Origin: Rhodospirillaceae bacterium
GTDB lineage: Bacteria > Pseudomonadota > Alphaproteobacteria > TMED109
Direction: 5' to 3'
Length of the DNA: 46,104 nt
Assembly: GCA_902527765.1 (NCBI GenBank)
Contig: CABZPW010000003.1
Coordinates: forward strand, 1-46,104
Shown here: in pieces, positions 19,907 to 28,350 of the stretch
How positions within the stretch are numbered: position 1 is the first letter of the stretch
How the letters are laid out: every line of letters begins with the position of its first letter
Position numbers and translations under genes: made by a program
The notes under the pieces: generated by a model
What the model saw: only the letters and a program-made list of their open reading frames with translations
Database searches by the model: none
Told to the model about the DNA's origin: nothing

Positions 19907-20680
19907 TTAATTATTTTTAAACTTTGGTGATCTTTTTTCTAAGAAGGCCATCATACCTTCTTTTCTATCATCTAATTCAAAAGTAGATTGAAATAATCTT
20001 CGTTCATTGATCATACCTTCAGATAGTGTAGACTCAAATGATCTTAATATTGCTTCTTTAGCTAGAATTAGGATGGGTAAAGACTTATTAGCTATATTTT
20101 CTGCTAAATTAATTGTTTCCTTATCTAAATCTTCTATAGGAACTACTTTTGATACCAAACCATAATTTAAGGCTTCTTCAGCATTTATTGTAGAACCTGA
20201 TAGCACTAACTCCATTGCCTTTGATTTTCCAACTGACTTGACTAGCCTTTGAGTACCTCCTGCAGCAGGTATTGTCCCAAGGTTTATTTCAGGTTGTCCA
20301 AATTTAGCATTATCGGCAGCTATAATTACATCACACATCATAGCAATTTCGCATCCACCTCCCAAAGCATATCCAGCAACGGAAGCAATAATAGGTTTTT
20401 TAAATTTACTTATTTTTTCCCATGGTTTAATAAAGTCTTTTTTAATATGGGAAATGAGCTTTAAATCTTTCATTTCATTTATATCTGCTCCCGCCGCAAA
20501 AGCTTTATGGCTGCCTTTAAGGATTACTACGTGCACTTCATCATCCTTTGATAACAAATCTAAAATATAATTAATTTCTTTAATTAGTTGATCGCATAGA
20601 GCATTCAAAGACTTTGGTCTATTTAATGTGATAGTGGCTATTTTGTTAGCCTTTTTAAAAATTATATTTTCCAAATCCAT
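19907..20680 (-). CDS. Enoyl-CoA hydratase
   Basis: This 257-residue crotonase-family enzyme hydrates trans-2-enoyl-CoA in fatty-acid beta-oxidation. The oxyanion-hole segment FAAGADINEM (near residue 61) and VAGYALGGGCEIAMMCD (near 103-119) are intact, and both catalytic glutamates of the true hydratases are present: one in GGGCE and one in FGQPEINLG near 134. It begins with ATG after an AGAGGA ribosome binding site. It sits between mutM and rpsT on the same strand. With both Glu residues present I favour a genuine short-chain enoyl-CoA hydratase rather than a diverged crotonase; the chain-length preference cannot be read. Confidence 0.92.
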   Translation of the reverse strand: MDLENIIFKKANKIATITLNRPKSLNALCDQLIKEINYILDLLSKDDEVHVVILKGSHKAFAAGADINEMKDLKLISHIKKDFIKPWEKISKFKKPIIASVAGYALGGGCEIAMMCDVIIAADNAKFGQPEINLGTIPAAGGTQRLVKSVGKSKAMELVLSGSTINAEEALNYGLVSKVVPIEDLDKETINLAENIANKSLPILILAKEAILRSFESTLSEGMINERRLFQSTFELDDRKEGMMAFLEKRSPKFKNN

Positions 20681-20700
20681 AACACTTCCTCTCGTTCAAG

Positions 20701-21516
20701 CTACTTTTGGCATTTTATACAAAAAAATGTTGATCTACCACCTTGTTTTACCCTAGTTATCAAAGATTTACAATAATAGCAAGGTAATCCCTCTCTATCA
20801 TATACTTGAAATTGTGTTTGAAAATACCCTAAATCATCTTGCGGACTTGTATAATCTTTAATGCTAGAGCCTCCTTTTTTAATAGCTTCGTCAATAATAT
20901 TTTGTAAAGCTTTTAAAAGATCTATAAACTCATTTTTATAAAATTTTATTCCTTTTTTAAAAGGTGAAATTTTTGCTTTATATAGAATTTCGCTTGCATA
21001 AATATTACCAACACCACATATAAAACTTTGATCTAATAAAATATCTTTTATAGAGGCTTTGCGTCTTTTAATTTTAGCAAATAAAATATCCCTAAAATTT
21101 GTAACTATAGAGGGCTCATATCCTAGATTTTTAAAATTAAAAATATCAAATGGCTTTTCAGCTAATTTAATATATCCAAATTTTCGTACATCATTATAAA
21201 TTAATTTTAAATTATTATTGAATTCTAATACTAAATGATCATGCTTTGTTTTTTTATAAACCCTTAAATCGATTTTGAATTTTCCTGTCATTCCTAAATG
21301 AAAAATTATTACATTTGTATTACTTAATAAAATTAACCCATATTTACCCCTTCTTATTATTGACTTTATATTAGCTTGAAATATTTTTTTTTTAATATTG
21401 GAAGGTAAAGGATATCTTAAATTCTTATTAATGATTTCCACATTTTTTATAGTCAAACCAATAATATTTTTTGATAGCACTCTACAAACAGTTTCAACTT
21501 CTGGTAATTCTGGCAT
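20701..21516 (-). CDS. mutM: Formamidopyrimidine-DNA glycosylase (Fpg/MutM)
   Basis: MutM removes oxidised purines such as 8-oxoguanine and nicks the abasic site. The protein begins PELPEVETV, whose proline provides the catalytic amine and whose Glu is also catalytic; the helix-two-turn-helix segment DQSFICGVGNIYASEIL is near residues 153-170, and the C-terminal zinc finger CYYC...CIKC (near 246-269) ends the protein. Length 271 is standard. It is divergent from ubiE across a 27-nt spacer and precedes the enoyl-CoA hydratase gene by 20 nt. Lys in the TGKFKI loop near residue 60 is conserved. Confidence 0.96.
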   Translation of the reverse strand: MPELPEVETVCRVLSKNIIGLTIKNVEIINKNLRYPLPSNIKKKIFQANIKSIIRRGKYGLILLSNTNVIIFHLGMTGKFKIDLRVYKKTKHDHLVLEFNNNLKLIYNDVRKFGYIKLAEKPFDIFNFKNLGYEPSIVTNFRDILFAKIKRRKASIKDILLDQSFICGVGNIYASEILYKAKISPFKKGIKFYKNEFIDLLKALQNIIDEAIKKGGSSIKDYTSPQDDLGYFQTQFQVYDREGLPCYYCKSLITRVKQGGRSTFFCIKCQK

Positions 21517-21543
21517 AATAAATATTTTTAAAAAGAATATAAA

Positions 21544-22269
21544 ATGAATAAAGTAAAATTTGGAAAAAAGATAGTTGAAATTAAAACCAAAAAAGAATTG
21601 GTAAAAAGTTTATTTAATAAAGTATCAAATCAGTATGATCTAATGAACGATTTAATGAGTTTTGGTTTACATAGGTTATGGAAGAAAGATCTTATACAAA
21701 ATATTGATAATCCAAAACCTTCTGTAATATTAGATTTAGCAGGAGGGACTGGAGATATTAGTGAGCGATTATATAAAAAATTTAAAAAGAGCACCATTAT
21801 AATTTATGATTTAAGCTATGAAATGATAAAAAAAGCAAAATATAGATTTAAAAATAAAAATATATTTTGTATAAATGGTTCTGCTGAATTAATGTCACTT
21901 CCTAATAATTGTATAGACTTAATTACTCTATCATTTGGACTAAGAAATTTTTCTGATATAGAAACATCAATTCAAGAATGTTATCGCGTTTTAAAATATG
22001 GAGGGAAGATTTATTGTTTAGAATTTTCACCATCTTACAGTAATTTAATCAAACCTTCATATGAGTTTTATTCAAATAAGATTATACCTAAAATTGGCAA
22101 GCTAATAGCTAAAAACGAAAATGCCTATCAATACTTAACAGATTCAATTCAAAATTTTTATTACAACCCAGAATTAAAGAATATTTTTAACAAGAATGGC
22201 TTTTTTTGCTACACTGAAAAAAAATATTTAGGTGGAATAGCAATACTTAATGTATTTAGTAAGGTATAA
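21544..22269 (+). CDS. ubiE: Ubiquinone/menaquinone C-methyltransferase UbiE
   Basis: UbiE is the SAM-dependent C-methyltransferase of ubiquinone (and menaquinone) synthesis. The 241-residue protein has VSNQYDLMNDLMSFGLHRLWK near residues 27-47, SAM motif I ILDLAGGTGDIS near 64, the signature SFGLRNFSDI near 128, and RVLKYGGKIYCLEFS near 148. The TAA of ubiE is immediately followed by the coaBC ATG with no spacer. In many alphaproteobacteria ubiB lies between ubiE and coaBC; here it does not. Context suggests an aerobic, ubiquinone-using organism. Confidence 0.95.
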   Translation: MNKVKFGKKIVEIKTKKELVKSLFNKVSNQYDLMNDLMSFGLHRLWKKDLIQNIDNPKPSVILDLAGGTGDISERLYKKFKKSTIIIYDLSYEMIKKAKYRFKNKNIFCINGSAELMSLPNNCIDLITLSFGLRNFSDIETSIQECYRVLKYGGKIYCLEFSPSYSNLIKPSYEFYSNKIIPKIGKLIAKNENAYQYLTDSIQNFYYNPELKNIFNKNGFFCYTEKKYLGGIAILNVFSKV

Positions 22270-23460
22270 ATGCGAAAAAAAATATTAATTGTAATTACAG
22301 GTAGCATCGCTGCATATAAAACTCTTTACTTAATTAGAAAATTAAGAGAAAAAGATTTTTTTGTTAACGTAATTATGACTAAATCAGCTAAAAAATTCAT
22401 AACCCCTTTATCAGTTTCTTCGCTTTTAGAAAAAAGAGTATATGAAAATCTATTCGACTTAACAGAAGAAACAGAGATGGGTCATATTAAACTTGCTAAA
22501 ATGCATGATTTAATCATAGTAATGCCATCCTCTGCAAATTTTATAGCTAAAGTGAGTAGCGGGTATGCAGATGATTTGGCTACGACTGTCCTACTAGCAT
22601 CTAAAACTAAAGTTTTATTTGTGCCGGCAATGAATATTAATATGTTAACTAACGCAATTACTCAAAAAAATATCAAATATTTACAAAGCTTAGGTTATGA
22701 TTTTATCTTCGGGAATGAGGGCAAGCTGGCTTGTGGAGACTACGGCTTGGGAAGAATGTCAGAGCCTGATGATATTGTAAATTATTTAGATATATTATTT
22801 CATAAAACAAAGCCTTTAGATGGTATTGAAGCACTTATAACTGCTGGCCCAACTCAAGAGCCTATAGACCCCGTTCGCTTTATAAGTAATAAATCTTCTG
22901 GCATTCAAGGCTATCTAATAGCTGAAGAATTAGTAAAAAACGGGGCCAACGTTTCTTTGATTTCAGGACCTACAAATTTATCTATCCCTTCAAACCTATC
23001 AAACTTTATTAAGGTAGAAACCGCTGAAGAAATGCTAAAAGTTTGTTTAAGAAAAATCCCTAAAGATTTATTTATATCAGTTGCTGCTGTTACTGATTGG
23101 AAAATAAACTATAATAAACATAAAATGAAAAAAGAGGAGGGTGCCCCTAAGTTAAAGTTAATTGATAATCCTGATATACTTAAAAGCATTTCACTTCATA
23201 AAAAAAGACCAAAGTTAGTAGTAGGTTTTGCTGCTGAAACAAAGCATCTAACACAAAATGCTATGAAAAAAATTAAACAAAAAAAATGCGATTTTATAAT
23301 TGCAAATAATGTAGCTAATAGCAAAGAAGTATTTGGTAGTAATATGAATGAAGTTGCTATTATGAATTCTAAAGGTATTTTTTTAAAACTTAAAAAAATG
23401 GATAAAAAAAAACTAGCGAAAAAAATTGTTAAAGAAGTAATAGTACCTTCTTTGAATTGA
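22270..23460 (+). CDS. coaBC: Bifunctional phosphopantothenoylcysteine decarboxylase/synthetase
   Basis: CoaBC joins cysteine to 4'-phosphopantothenate (CoaB) and decarboxylates the product (CoaC) in coenzyme A synthesis. The N-terminal flavoprotein domain (about residues 1-180) shows ITGSIAAYKTLYLIRKL, the catalytic His in MGHIKLAK near 73, PSSANFIAKVSSGYADDLA and PAMNINM; the C-terminal domain (about 185-396) shows ITAGPTQEPIDPVRFISN and SSGIQGYLIAEE, and VGFAAET. The 396-residue length is standard for the fused enzyme. It directly abuts ubiE and is followed by dut after 7 nt; coaBC-dut is a widely conserved pair. Confidence 0.96.
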   Translation: MRKKILIVITGSIAAYKTLYLIRKLREKDFFVNVIMTKSAKKFITPLSVSSLLEKRVYENLFDLTEETEMGHIKLAKMHDLIIVMPSSANFIAKVSSGYADDLATTVLLASKTKVLFVPAMNINMLTNAITQKNIKYLQSLGYDFIFGNEGKLACGDYGLGRMSEPDDIVNYLDILFHKTKPLDGIEALITAGPTQEPIDPVRFISNKSSGIQGYLIAEELVKNGANVSLISGPTNLSIPSNLSNFIKVETAEEMLKVCLRKIPKDLFISVAAVTDWKINYNKHKMKKEEGAPKLKLIDNPDILKSISLHKKRPKLVVGFAAETKHLTQNAMKKIKQKKCDFIIANNVANSKEVFGSNMNEVAIMNSKGIFLKLKKMDKKKLAKKIVKEVIVPSLN

Positions 23461-23467
23461 AGTTATC

Positions 23468-23914
23468 ATGAATGAAATTAATTTAAACATACAAATTTTA
23501 AATAATGCTAAAGGCGAACCAGAGTATGGTTCGCTAGAAGCCTCTGGTCTTGATTTAAAAGCAGGCATTGATAACCAAATTACTATTAAAAGAAACGAAT
23601 TTTTTGTTGTCCCAACTGGAATAATAATTGAAATACCTAAAGGCTATGAGGCACAGGTAAGACCAAGGTCAGGGCTTGCTGCTAAAAATGGAATTTCAGT
23701 TTTAAATACTCCTGGTACAATTGATAGTGATTATAGAGGAGAATTAAAAGTAATTCTAATTAACCATGGAAAACAAGACTTTTCAGTAACGCCTGGCATG
23801 AGAATAGCTCAACTTATCATAGCTCCATCTTATAAAGTGAAAATGAATCTTGTAAAGGAAATCTCAACTAATACAAAAAGAGGTAAGCAAGGTTTTGGTT
23901 CTACAGGGCTATAA
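23468..23914 (+). CDS. dut: dUTP diphosphatase
   Basis: Dut hydrolyses dUTP to dUMP, keeping uracil out of DNA and feeding dTMP synthesis. The 148-residue protein carries the five trimeric dUTPase motifs: motif 1 SGLDLKA near residue 26, motif 2 RPRSGLA near 67, motif 3 with the catalytic Asp in GTIDSDYRGE near 81, motif 4 RIAQLII near 110 and motif 5 RGKQGFGSTGL at the C-terminus. It follows coaBC by 7 nt and precedes the ThiF/MoeB gene by 14 nt, in the same operon. Confidence 0.97.
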   Translation: MNEINLNIQILNNAKGEPEYGSLEASGLDLKAGIDNQITIKRNEFFVVPTGIIIEIPKGYEAQVRPRSGLAAKNGISVLNTPGTIDSDYRGELKVILINHGKQDFSVTPGMRIAQLIIAPSYKVKMNLVKEISTNTKRGKQGFGSTGL

Positions 23915-23928
23915 ATTGTTTTTTTCAA

Positions 23929-24684
23929 ATGCAACTATCAGATAAAGATATAGATAGATATTCCAGAAATATTATACTTCCCGAAATAGGGGGAGAAGGC
24001 CAGTCTAAGCTTTTACAATCTAAAGTTTTAGTAATTGGAATGGGCGGTCTAGGAAGTCCTCTGCTTATGTATTTAGCTGCTGCTGGTATTGGGAATATAA
24101 CTATTATAGATAATGACAACGTGGAATTATCAAACTTACAAAGACAAGTCATTCATAGCACTCAAAATATTGGCAAACCTAAAGTTGATAGCGCAAAGTC
24201 TTTTATTGAAAAAATCAACCCAGAGATAAAGATTACTAAAATTAATTCAAGAATTGATACAGACAATATAATTGAATTAATTGCTAAGCAGGATGTTATT
24301 GCTGATGGCAGTGATAATTTTAAAACAAGATTTTTAGTAGCTGATACTTGCTTTAAATTAAAAAAGACTTTAATCTCTGCTGCAATCACTAAATATGAGG
24401 GTCAGATTTCCACTTGGAAAAATAAAAAAAACCTACCTTGTTACCGTTGTCTTTTTGCTAGTGAACCTAATGATAGTAATATAAATAATTGCTCAAGCAA
24501 TGGAGTTTTAGGAAGTATAGGGGGAGTCTTTGGTTCTTTACAAGCTACAGAAGTAATAAAAGAAATATTAAATATTGGAAGTTCCTTATCAGGATTTCTA
24601 AATATCTATGATTTATTAAACAATACTTTTAGGAAAATAAAAATTAATAAAGATCCTAATTGTAAATTTTGTTCAGGTAAATAA
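23929..24684 (+). CDS. moeB: MoeB/ThiF-family sulfur-carrier adenylyltransferase
   Basis: This 251-residue E1-like enzyme adenylates the C-terminal glycine of a sulfur carrier (MoaD for molybdopterin, ThiS for thiazole). It opens with RYSRNIILPEIGGEGQ, then the nucleotide-binding GMGGLGSPLLMYLAAAGIG near residue 37, the Arg finger NLQRQV near 73, and ADGSDNFKTRFLVAD near 126. The zinc cysteines CYRC (near 172) and the C-terminal CKFC are present. No rhodanese domain is attached, as in bacterial MoeB. No MoaD or ThiS gene is in the window, so whether it serves molybdopterin or thiamine cannot be decided. The ATG at 23929 lacks a clear ribosome binding site. Confidence 0.9.
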   Translation: MQLSDKDIDRYSRNIILPEIGGEGQSKLLQSKVLVIGMGGLGSPLLMYLAAAGIGNITIIDNDNVELSNLQRQVIHSTQNIGKPKVDSAKSFIEKINPEIKITKINSRIDTDNIIELIAKQDVIADGSDNFKTRFLVADTCFKLKKTLISAAITKYEGQISTWKNKKNLPCYRCLFASEPNDSNINNCSSNGVLGSIGGVFGSLQATEVIKEILNIGSSLSGFLNIYDLLNNTFRKIKINKDPNCKFCSGK

Positions 24685-24685
24685 A

Positions 24686-25084
24686 GTGGGTAAGCCCAAT
24701 TCAAACTCTAGTAACTTAATTATTACATTTAGCAATGATTTTTATAAATTTTATTATGCCCTTTCACTAGCATCTACTTTAAAAGCTACTGACAAAGATG
24801 TTAGTATATTTATTTCTGGTTATGCTTGTCATTTTATAAAAAAAAATTGGCAAGACTATGACAAAGAAGGTATTAATGAAAAATTAAAAAAAAAAAAAAT
24901 GGGATCAATCGAAGAAATGTTAGCATATTGCAAAGAGCTAGAAGTAGAAATTTTCTATTGTGAGTCTGCTATAGAGTTTTTAAATATTAATACTAAAGAA
25001 ATTACTAATTTAGTAAGCATAAAACCTAAAAGTATGTATTCAGTTTTAAACTCCTATAAGCAAGGAGAAATAATATTTATATAA
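24686..25084 (+). CDS. DsrE/F-like (DrsE_2) family protein
   Basis: The 132-residue protein begins at GTG, 1 nt after the moeB stop. It looks like the DrsE_2 group of DsrE-fold proteins: a first strand LIITFSNDFYKFYYALSLAS, a second DVSIFISGYACHF, a helix SIEEMLAYCKELEVEIFYC, and the motif YCESAIEFLNI which matches the family's Cys-x-x-Ser/Ala-x-x-(Leu/Met)-Gly/Asn-Ile. The cysteine after the IF strand (near residue 93) is the likely sulfur-handling residue. A 14-base A run (24886-24899) encodes part of a Lys-rich loop. Adjacency to a sulfur-carrier E1 suggests sulfur transfer, but that is inference. Its 3' end overlaps the convergent dehydrogenase gene by 8 nt. Confidence 0.72.
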   Translation: MGKPNSNSSNLIITFSNDFYKFYYALSLASTLKATDKDVSIFISGYACHFIKKNWQDYDKEGINEKLKKKKMGSIEEMLAYCKELEVEIFYCESAIEFLNINTKEITNLVSIKPKSMYSVLNSYKQGEIIFI

Positions 25085-26051
25085 TTCTATTTGGAGGGTT
25101 GTGCCCGTCAATAAATGTTTTAATATTTACGATTACTTTCTCTCCCATTTCTATTCTACCTTCAACTGTTGCTGATCCCATGTGAGGAATTAATATTGTA
25201 TTAGGTAAATCTAATAACTCGGTTTTAAGTTTTTTTTCCGCACCGAAAACATCTAAACCTGCACCTGCTATTTTTTTTTCTTTTAGCATTCTTACTAATG
25301 CCTTCTCATCAATAATCTCACTTCTAGAAGAATTAATTATATAAGAGTTAGGCATCATTAACTCTAGGATGTTTTCTGATATAATTCCTTTAGTTTTTTC
25401 TGTTAATGGGCAATTAATAGATACTATGTCCATCCTCTTAACCATTTCTCCTAAATTTTTCCAATAAGTTGCTTCATATGCTTCTTCTATTTGAGAAGGT
25501 AACTGGTTTCTATTATGGTAATGGATAGATATACCAAAAACTTTAGCTCTTTTAGCTATAGCTTGACCTATTCTTCCCATACCTATTATACCTAACCTTT
25601 TGCCATGAATTCTGCTTCCTAGCATATGCGTTGGACTCCAGCCATTCCATTTACCTTGAACTACTATTTTAGACCCTTCATAGATTCTTCTAGGCAGAGC
25701 TAGCATTAAAGTAAGTACTAAATCTGCTGTATCTTCCGCTAATAACCCAGGAGTATTAGTAACTATAATGTCTCTATTCTTTGCTGTTTTTAAATCAATG
25801 TGATCAATCCCCGCACCAAAATTAGCTATTAGCTTAGTTTTTTCGCTAGAACTTTCTATTATCTTTTTAGAAATGTTATCTGCTATTGAAGGTACTATGA
25901 TCTCATAATTTTTAAAAACATCTATCAACTCATCTTCTGTTAATAAAAAATCTTTTTCGTTCAAAGTAGTATCAAACAACTCCATCATTCTAGTTTCTAT
26001 TTTTTTAGGCAATCGCCTAGTTATAAAAACTTTAGGTTTTTTTTTATACAT
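25077..26051 (-). CDS. D-isomer 2-hydroxyacid dehydrogenase (glyoxylate/hydroxypyruvate reductase type)
   Basis: The 324-residue protein belongs to the D-2-hydroxyacid dehydrogenases and most resembles the GyaR/GRHPR group that reduces glyoxylate or hydroxypyruvate. Visible are KVFITRRLPKKIETRM at the start, NFGAGIDHIDL near residue 77, the NAD(P) motif GMGRIGQAIAKRA near 157, the catalytic Arg in SSRSEIIDEKAL near 240, the Glu in DVFGAEKKL near 270 and the His in PHMGSAT near 290. It ends 8 nt inside the convergent DsrE gene. Upstream is an excellent sigma-70-type promoter with a very short leader. Cofactor and exact substrate cannot be fixed by eye. Confidence 0.88.
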   Translation of the reverse strand: MYKKKPKVFITRRLPKKIETRMMELFDTTLNEKDFLLTEDELIDVFKNYEIIVPSIADNISKKIIESSSEKTKLIANFGAGIDHIDLKTAKNRDIIVTNTPGLLAEDTADLVLTLMLALPRRIYEGSKIVVQGKWNGWSPTHMLGSRIHGKRLGIIGMGRIGQAIAKRAKVFGISIHYHNRNQLPSQIEEAYEATYWKNLGEMVKRMDIVSINCPLTEKTKGIISENILELMMPNSYIINSSRSEIIDEKALVRMLKEKKIAGAGLDVFGAEKKLKTELLDLPNTILIPHMGSATVEGRIEMGEKVIVNIKTFIDGHNPPNRII

Positions 26052-26059
26052 AGTAGTTT

Positions 26060-26088
26060 ATTATAATTTAATTGTTAAAGTTGTTCAA
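26060..26088 (-). promoter_or_regulatory. Sigma-70-type promoter with palindromic -10 (divergent)
   Basis: On the minus strand TTGAAC (26088 to 26083) and TATAAT (26065 to 26060) are separated by exactly 17 nt and point at the dehydrogenase gene, whose ATG starts only 8 nt after the -10 box. Transcription would then begin within a few bases of the start codon. The octamer ATTATAAT (26060-26067) is its own reverse complement, so TATAAT is also present on the plus strand (26062-26067) in front of the M48 gene. The plus strand lacks a good -35. Confidence 0.65.
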
Positions 26089-26090
26089 TT

Positions 26091-27119
26091 ATGCATTATA
26101 AAATTTATATATTTATATTTTTAAGTTTTACCTTTTTAGTGTCATGTTCTACTAATGTTAATAAGTCCTATAATACAGAAATAAGTATAGCAGAAGAAAA
26201 AGAAATAATTGTCCAAAAAAAAATTTTAATTAATGAAATGGCTAAAGCCTCAATAAAACTTCACAAAATAACTTGGCCAATTCTTTTAGCCAATAAACAA
26301 AAGTGTAAAGATAATAGAAAAAAATCTTACGGTAGTCTTTTTGCAGATGTTAATGATTTACCAGAAGAGGATAAAAAAATATTTTTAACTCTTTTTAATA
26401 GTAATATTGATCCTAAATACTTTTATAAATATCACGTTGATGGTTTCCCTATAATACTCTCAATAGCTAAAGACAGCCCAGCATATAATGCTGGACTTTT
26501 AAAAAATGATATAATTTTAGAAATAAATGAAAAAAATACAAAAAACTTTAGAAAAAAATTGTTATTTATTCTAGAAAATAAGCAAAATTTAACACTTAAA
26601 ATATTAAGGGGAAAAGAAGAAATCAAAGTAAATATGTTAGGAATTCAAAGTTGTTCTTATAATGTACAAGTCCTTCCTTCAGGTTTTCCCAATGCATTTG
26701 CTGACGGAGAAAAAGTTTTTATTACCATGGCTGCTATAAAGTTGGCGCAAACAAATGATGAATTAGCTTTTTTAATAGGACATGAGTTAGCACATAATAT
26801 TTTACACTATAAAAACTTTGATGCCAATGAAGCAAACTTGCTTGCAATTGATTATTTAGATAAACCTAAAATTAGACAAATAAAAAGTATATTAGTCTGG
26901 TCTAATGAAAGCAGAGAAGTAGAAGCCGACATAGAAGGGATGCATTTAGCATTTAAAGCAGGGTTTTCTTTAGAAAATGTGAATGATTACTGGCGTAGAT
27001 TATCAGTATTTAACCCTGAATTGATCAAAAATTCTATCAATATCTATAAAAGCAATGCCTATAGAGCTGCTTTGATTAATAAAACACTTAAAAAATTAAA
27101 AGAACAAGCTAATGAATAA
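26091..27119 (+). CDS. PDZ-domain M48-family metalloprotease, lipoprotein
   Basis: The 342-residue protein starts with a lipoprotein signal peptide: a hydrophobic stretch ending in the lipobox LVSC (Cys at about residue 20), so it should be acylated and envelope-bound. A PDZ domain covers roughly residues 115-185 (ILSIAKDSPAYNAGLLKNDI). The zincin motif HELAH lies near residue 234 (LIGHELAHNILHY), and an EVEAD segment near 280 supplies the third zinc ligand typical of M48 peptidases. A role in outer-membrane quality control like BepA or LoiP is possible but inferred. Its end overlaps the downstream MFS gene by 8 nt; upstream it is divergent from the 2-hydroxyacid dehydrogenase. Confidence 0.88.
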   Translation: MHYKIYIFIFLSFTFLVSCSTNVNKSYNTEISIAEEKEIIVQKKILINEMAKASIKLHKITWPILLANKQKCKDNRKKSYGSLFADVNDLPEEDKKIFLTLFNSNIDPKYFYKYHVDGFPIILSIAKDSPAYNAGLLKNDIILEINEKNTKNFRKKLLFILENKQNLTLKILRGKEEIKVNMLGIQSCSYNVQVLPSGFPNAFADGEKVFITMAAIKLAQTNDELAFLIGHELAHNILHYKNFDANEANLLAIDYLDKPKIRQIKSILVWSNESREVEADIEGMHLAFKAGFSLENVNDYWRRLSVFNPELIKNSINIYKSNAYRAALINKTLKKLKEQANE

Positions 27120-28344
27120 AGAAAAAAAAAAAAGACTTTATTATTATTTATTTGATTGGGCTAACTCTCCTTATTCTACAATTATAATTACATTTATATT
27201 TTCAAGCTACTTTGTAAATGTTATAGCTGAAGACAAAATTCAGGGAACTTCACTTTGGGGATGGACAATTGCTTTATCAGGTATTTTGATTGCTTTACTG
27301 AGCCCTATATTCGGAATATTAGCTGATGCAAATAAGAAACTTTCTAAGACTATTATTTTATTATCTACAATAATAGTATGCTCAGGAAGTTTTCTCCTTT
27401 GGTTTGCAATCCCCTCTGTAAACTTTATTATTTATACATTAATTGTAATTTTTTTAACAAATACTTTTTTTGAGTTCAGCCAAGTGTTCTACAATTCAAA
27501 ATTATTAGACTTTAAAAGCAACCTGTCTCTGGGAAGGTTTTCAGGTATAGCTTGGGGAGCTGGTTATTTAGGAGGAATTGTTTGTTTGCTTCTTGTATTA
27601 ACTTTTTTAGTTTTGCCAGAAAATAATTTATTAGGTTTAAACAAAGATAAATATGAGCATATCAGATTTTGTGGAGTAATAGTTTGTTTTTGGTATTTGC
27701 TTTTTAGTATACCTTTTTTAATCCATTTTGAGCATAAGAAAGTTAATAGAAAAAAACTATCCTTTTCTAAATTATTAAAATTACTTATCAATACAATTAA
27801 AGAAAAAAACAAGTTTAATTTTTTATTAGCTAGAATGTTTTACACAGATGGATTGATCACATTATTTAGTTTCGGAGGAATTTATGCCTCTGGAGTTTTT
27901 AACTTTACTTTTTATGAAATTATTTATTTTGGAATTGCTTTAAATATATCCGCTGCATTAGGTTCATTTTTATTGGGTTATTTAGAAGACATTGTGGGTA
28001 TAAAAAAAATATTAACTATTTCATTAATAGGATTAATTTTTTTAGCATTTTTCATATTAGTTATAGATAATAAATTATTGTTTTGGATATTAGGTATTTC
28101 TTTAGGATTTTTTATAGGATCTATACAATCAAGTAGTAGAACAGCATTAATTACAGTATCCAGTGAAAAAGATTTAAATCAAATGTTTGGGCTTTATGCT
28201 GTATCCGGTAAAGTAACAAATTTTTTGGGCCCAATGCTTGTAGCATCTTTTACATTATACTTTGAAAGTCAACGTGCAGGAATGGCATCAATATTAATTT
28301 TCCTAATTGTAGGTTTAATATTGTTAAGAAAAACTAAAATATAA
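27112..28344 (+). CDS. MFS transporter, UMF1/Atg22-like family
   Basis: This 410-residue polytopic membrane protein has about 12 hydrophobic segments. The start RLYYYLFDWANSPYSTIIITF is the signature of the UMF1 (Atg22-like) group of the major facilitator superfamily, and SSRTALITVSSEKDLNQMFGLYAVSGKVTNFLGP near residues 340-375 is the other conserved part of this family. The DANKKLSK loop near residue 66 corresponds to the MFS cytoplasmic loop 2-3. Substrate is unknown; eukaryotic Atg22 exports vacuolar amino acids. It overlaps the protease gene by 8 nt and ends 6 nt from the convergent purH. Confidence 0.85.
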   Translation: MNKEKKKRLYYYLFDWANSPYSTIIITFIFSSYFVNVIAEDKIQGTSLWGWTIALSGILIALLSPIFGILADANKKLSKTIILLSTIIVCSGSFLLWFAIPSVNFIIYTLIVIFLTNTFFEFSQVFYNSKLLDFKSNLSLGRFSGIAWGAGYLGGIVCLLLVLTFLVLPENNLLGLNKDKYEHIRFCGVIVCFWYLLFSIPFLIHFEHKKVNRKKLSFSKLLKLLINTIKEKNKFNFLLARMFYTDGLITLFSFGGIYASGVFNFTFYEIIYFGIALNISAALGSFLLGYLEDIVGIKKILTISLIGLIFLAFFILVIDNKLLFWILGISLGFFIGSIQSSSRTALITVSSEKDLNQMFGLYAVSGKVTNFLGPMLVASFTLYFESQRAGMASILIFLIVGLILLRKTKI

Positions 28345-28350
28345 AAAATA

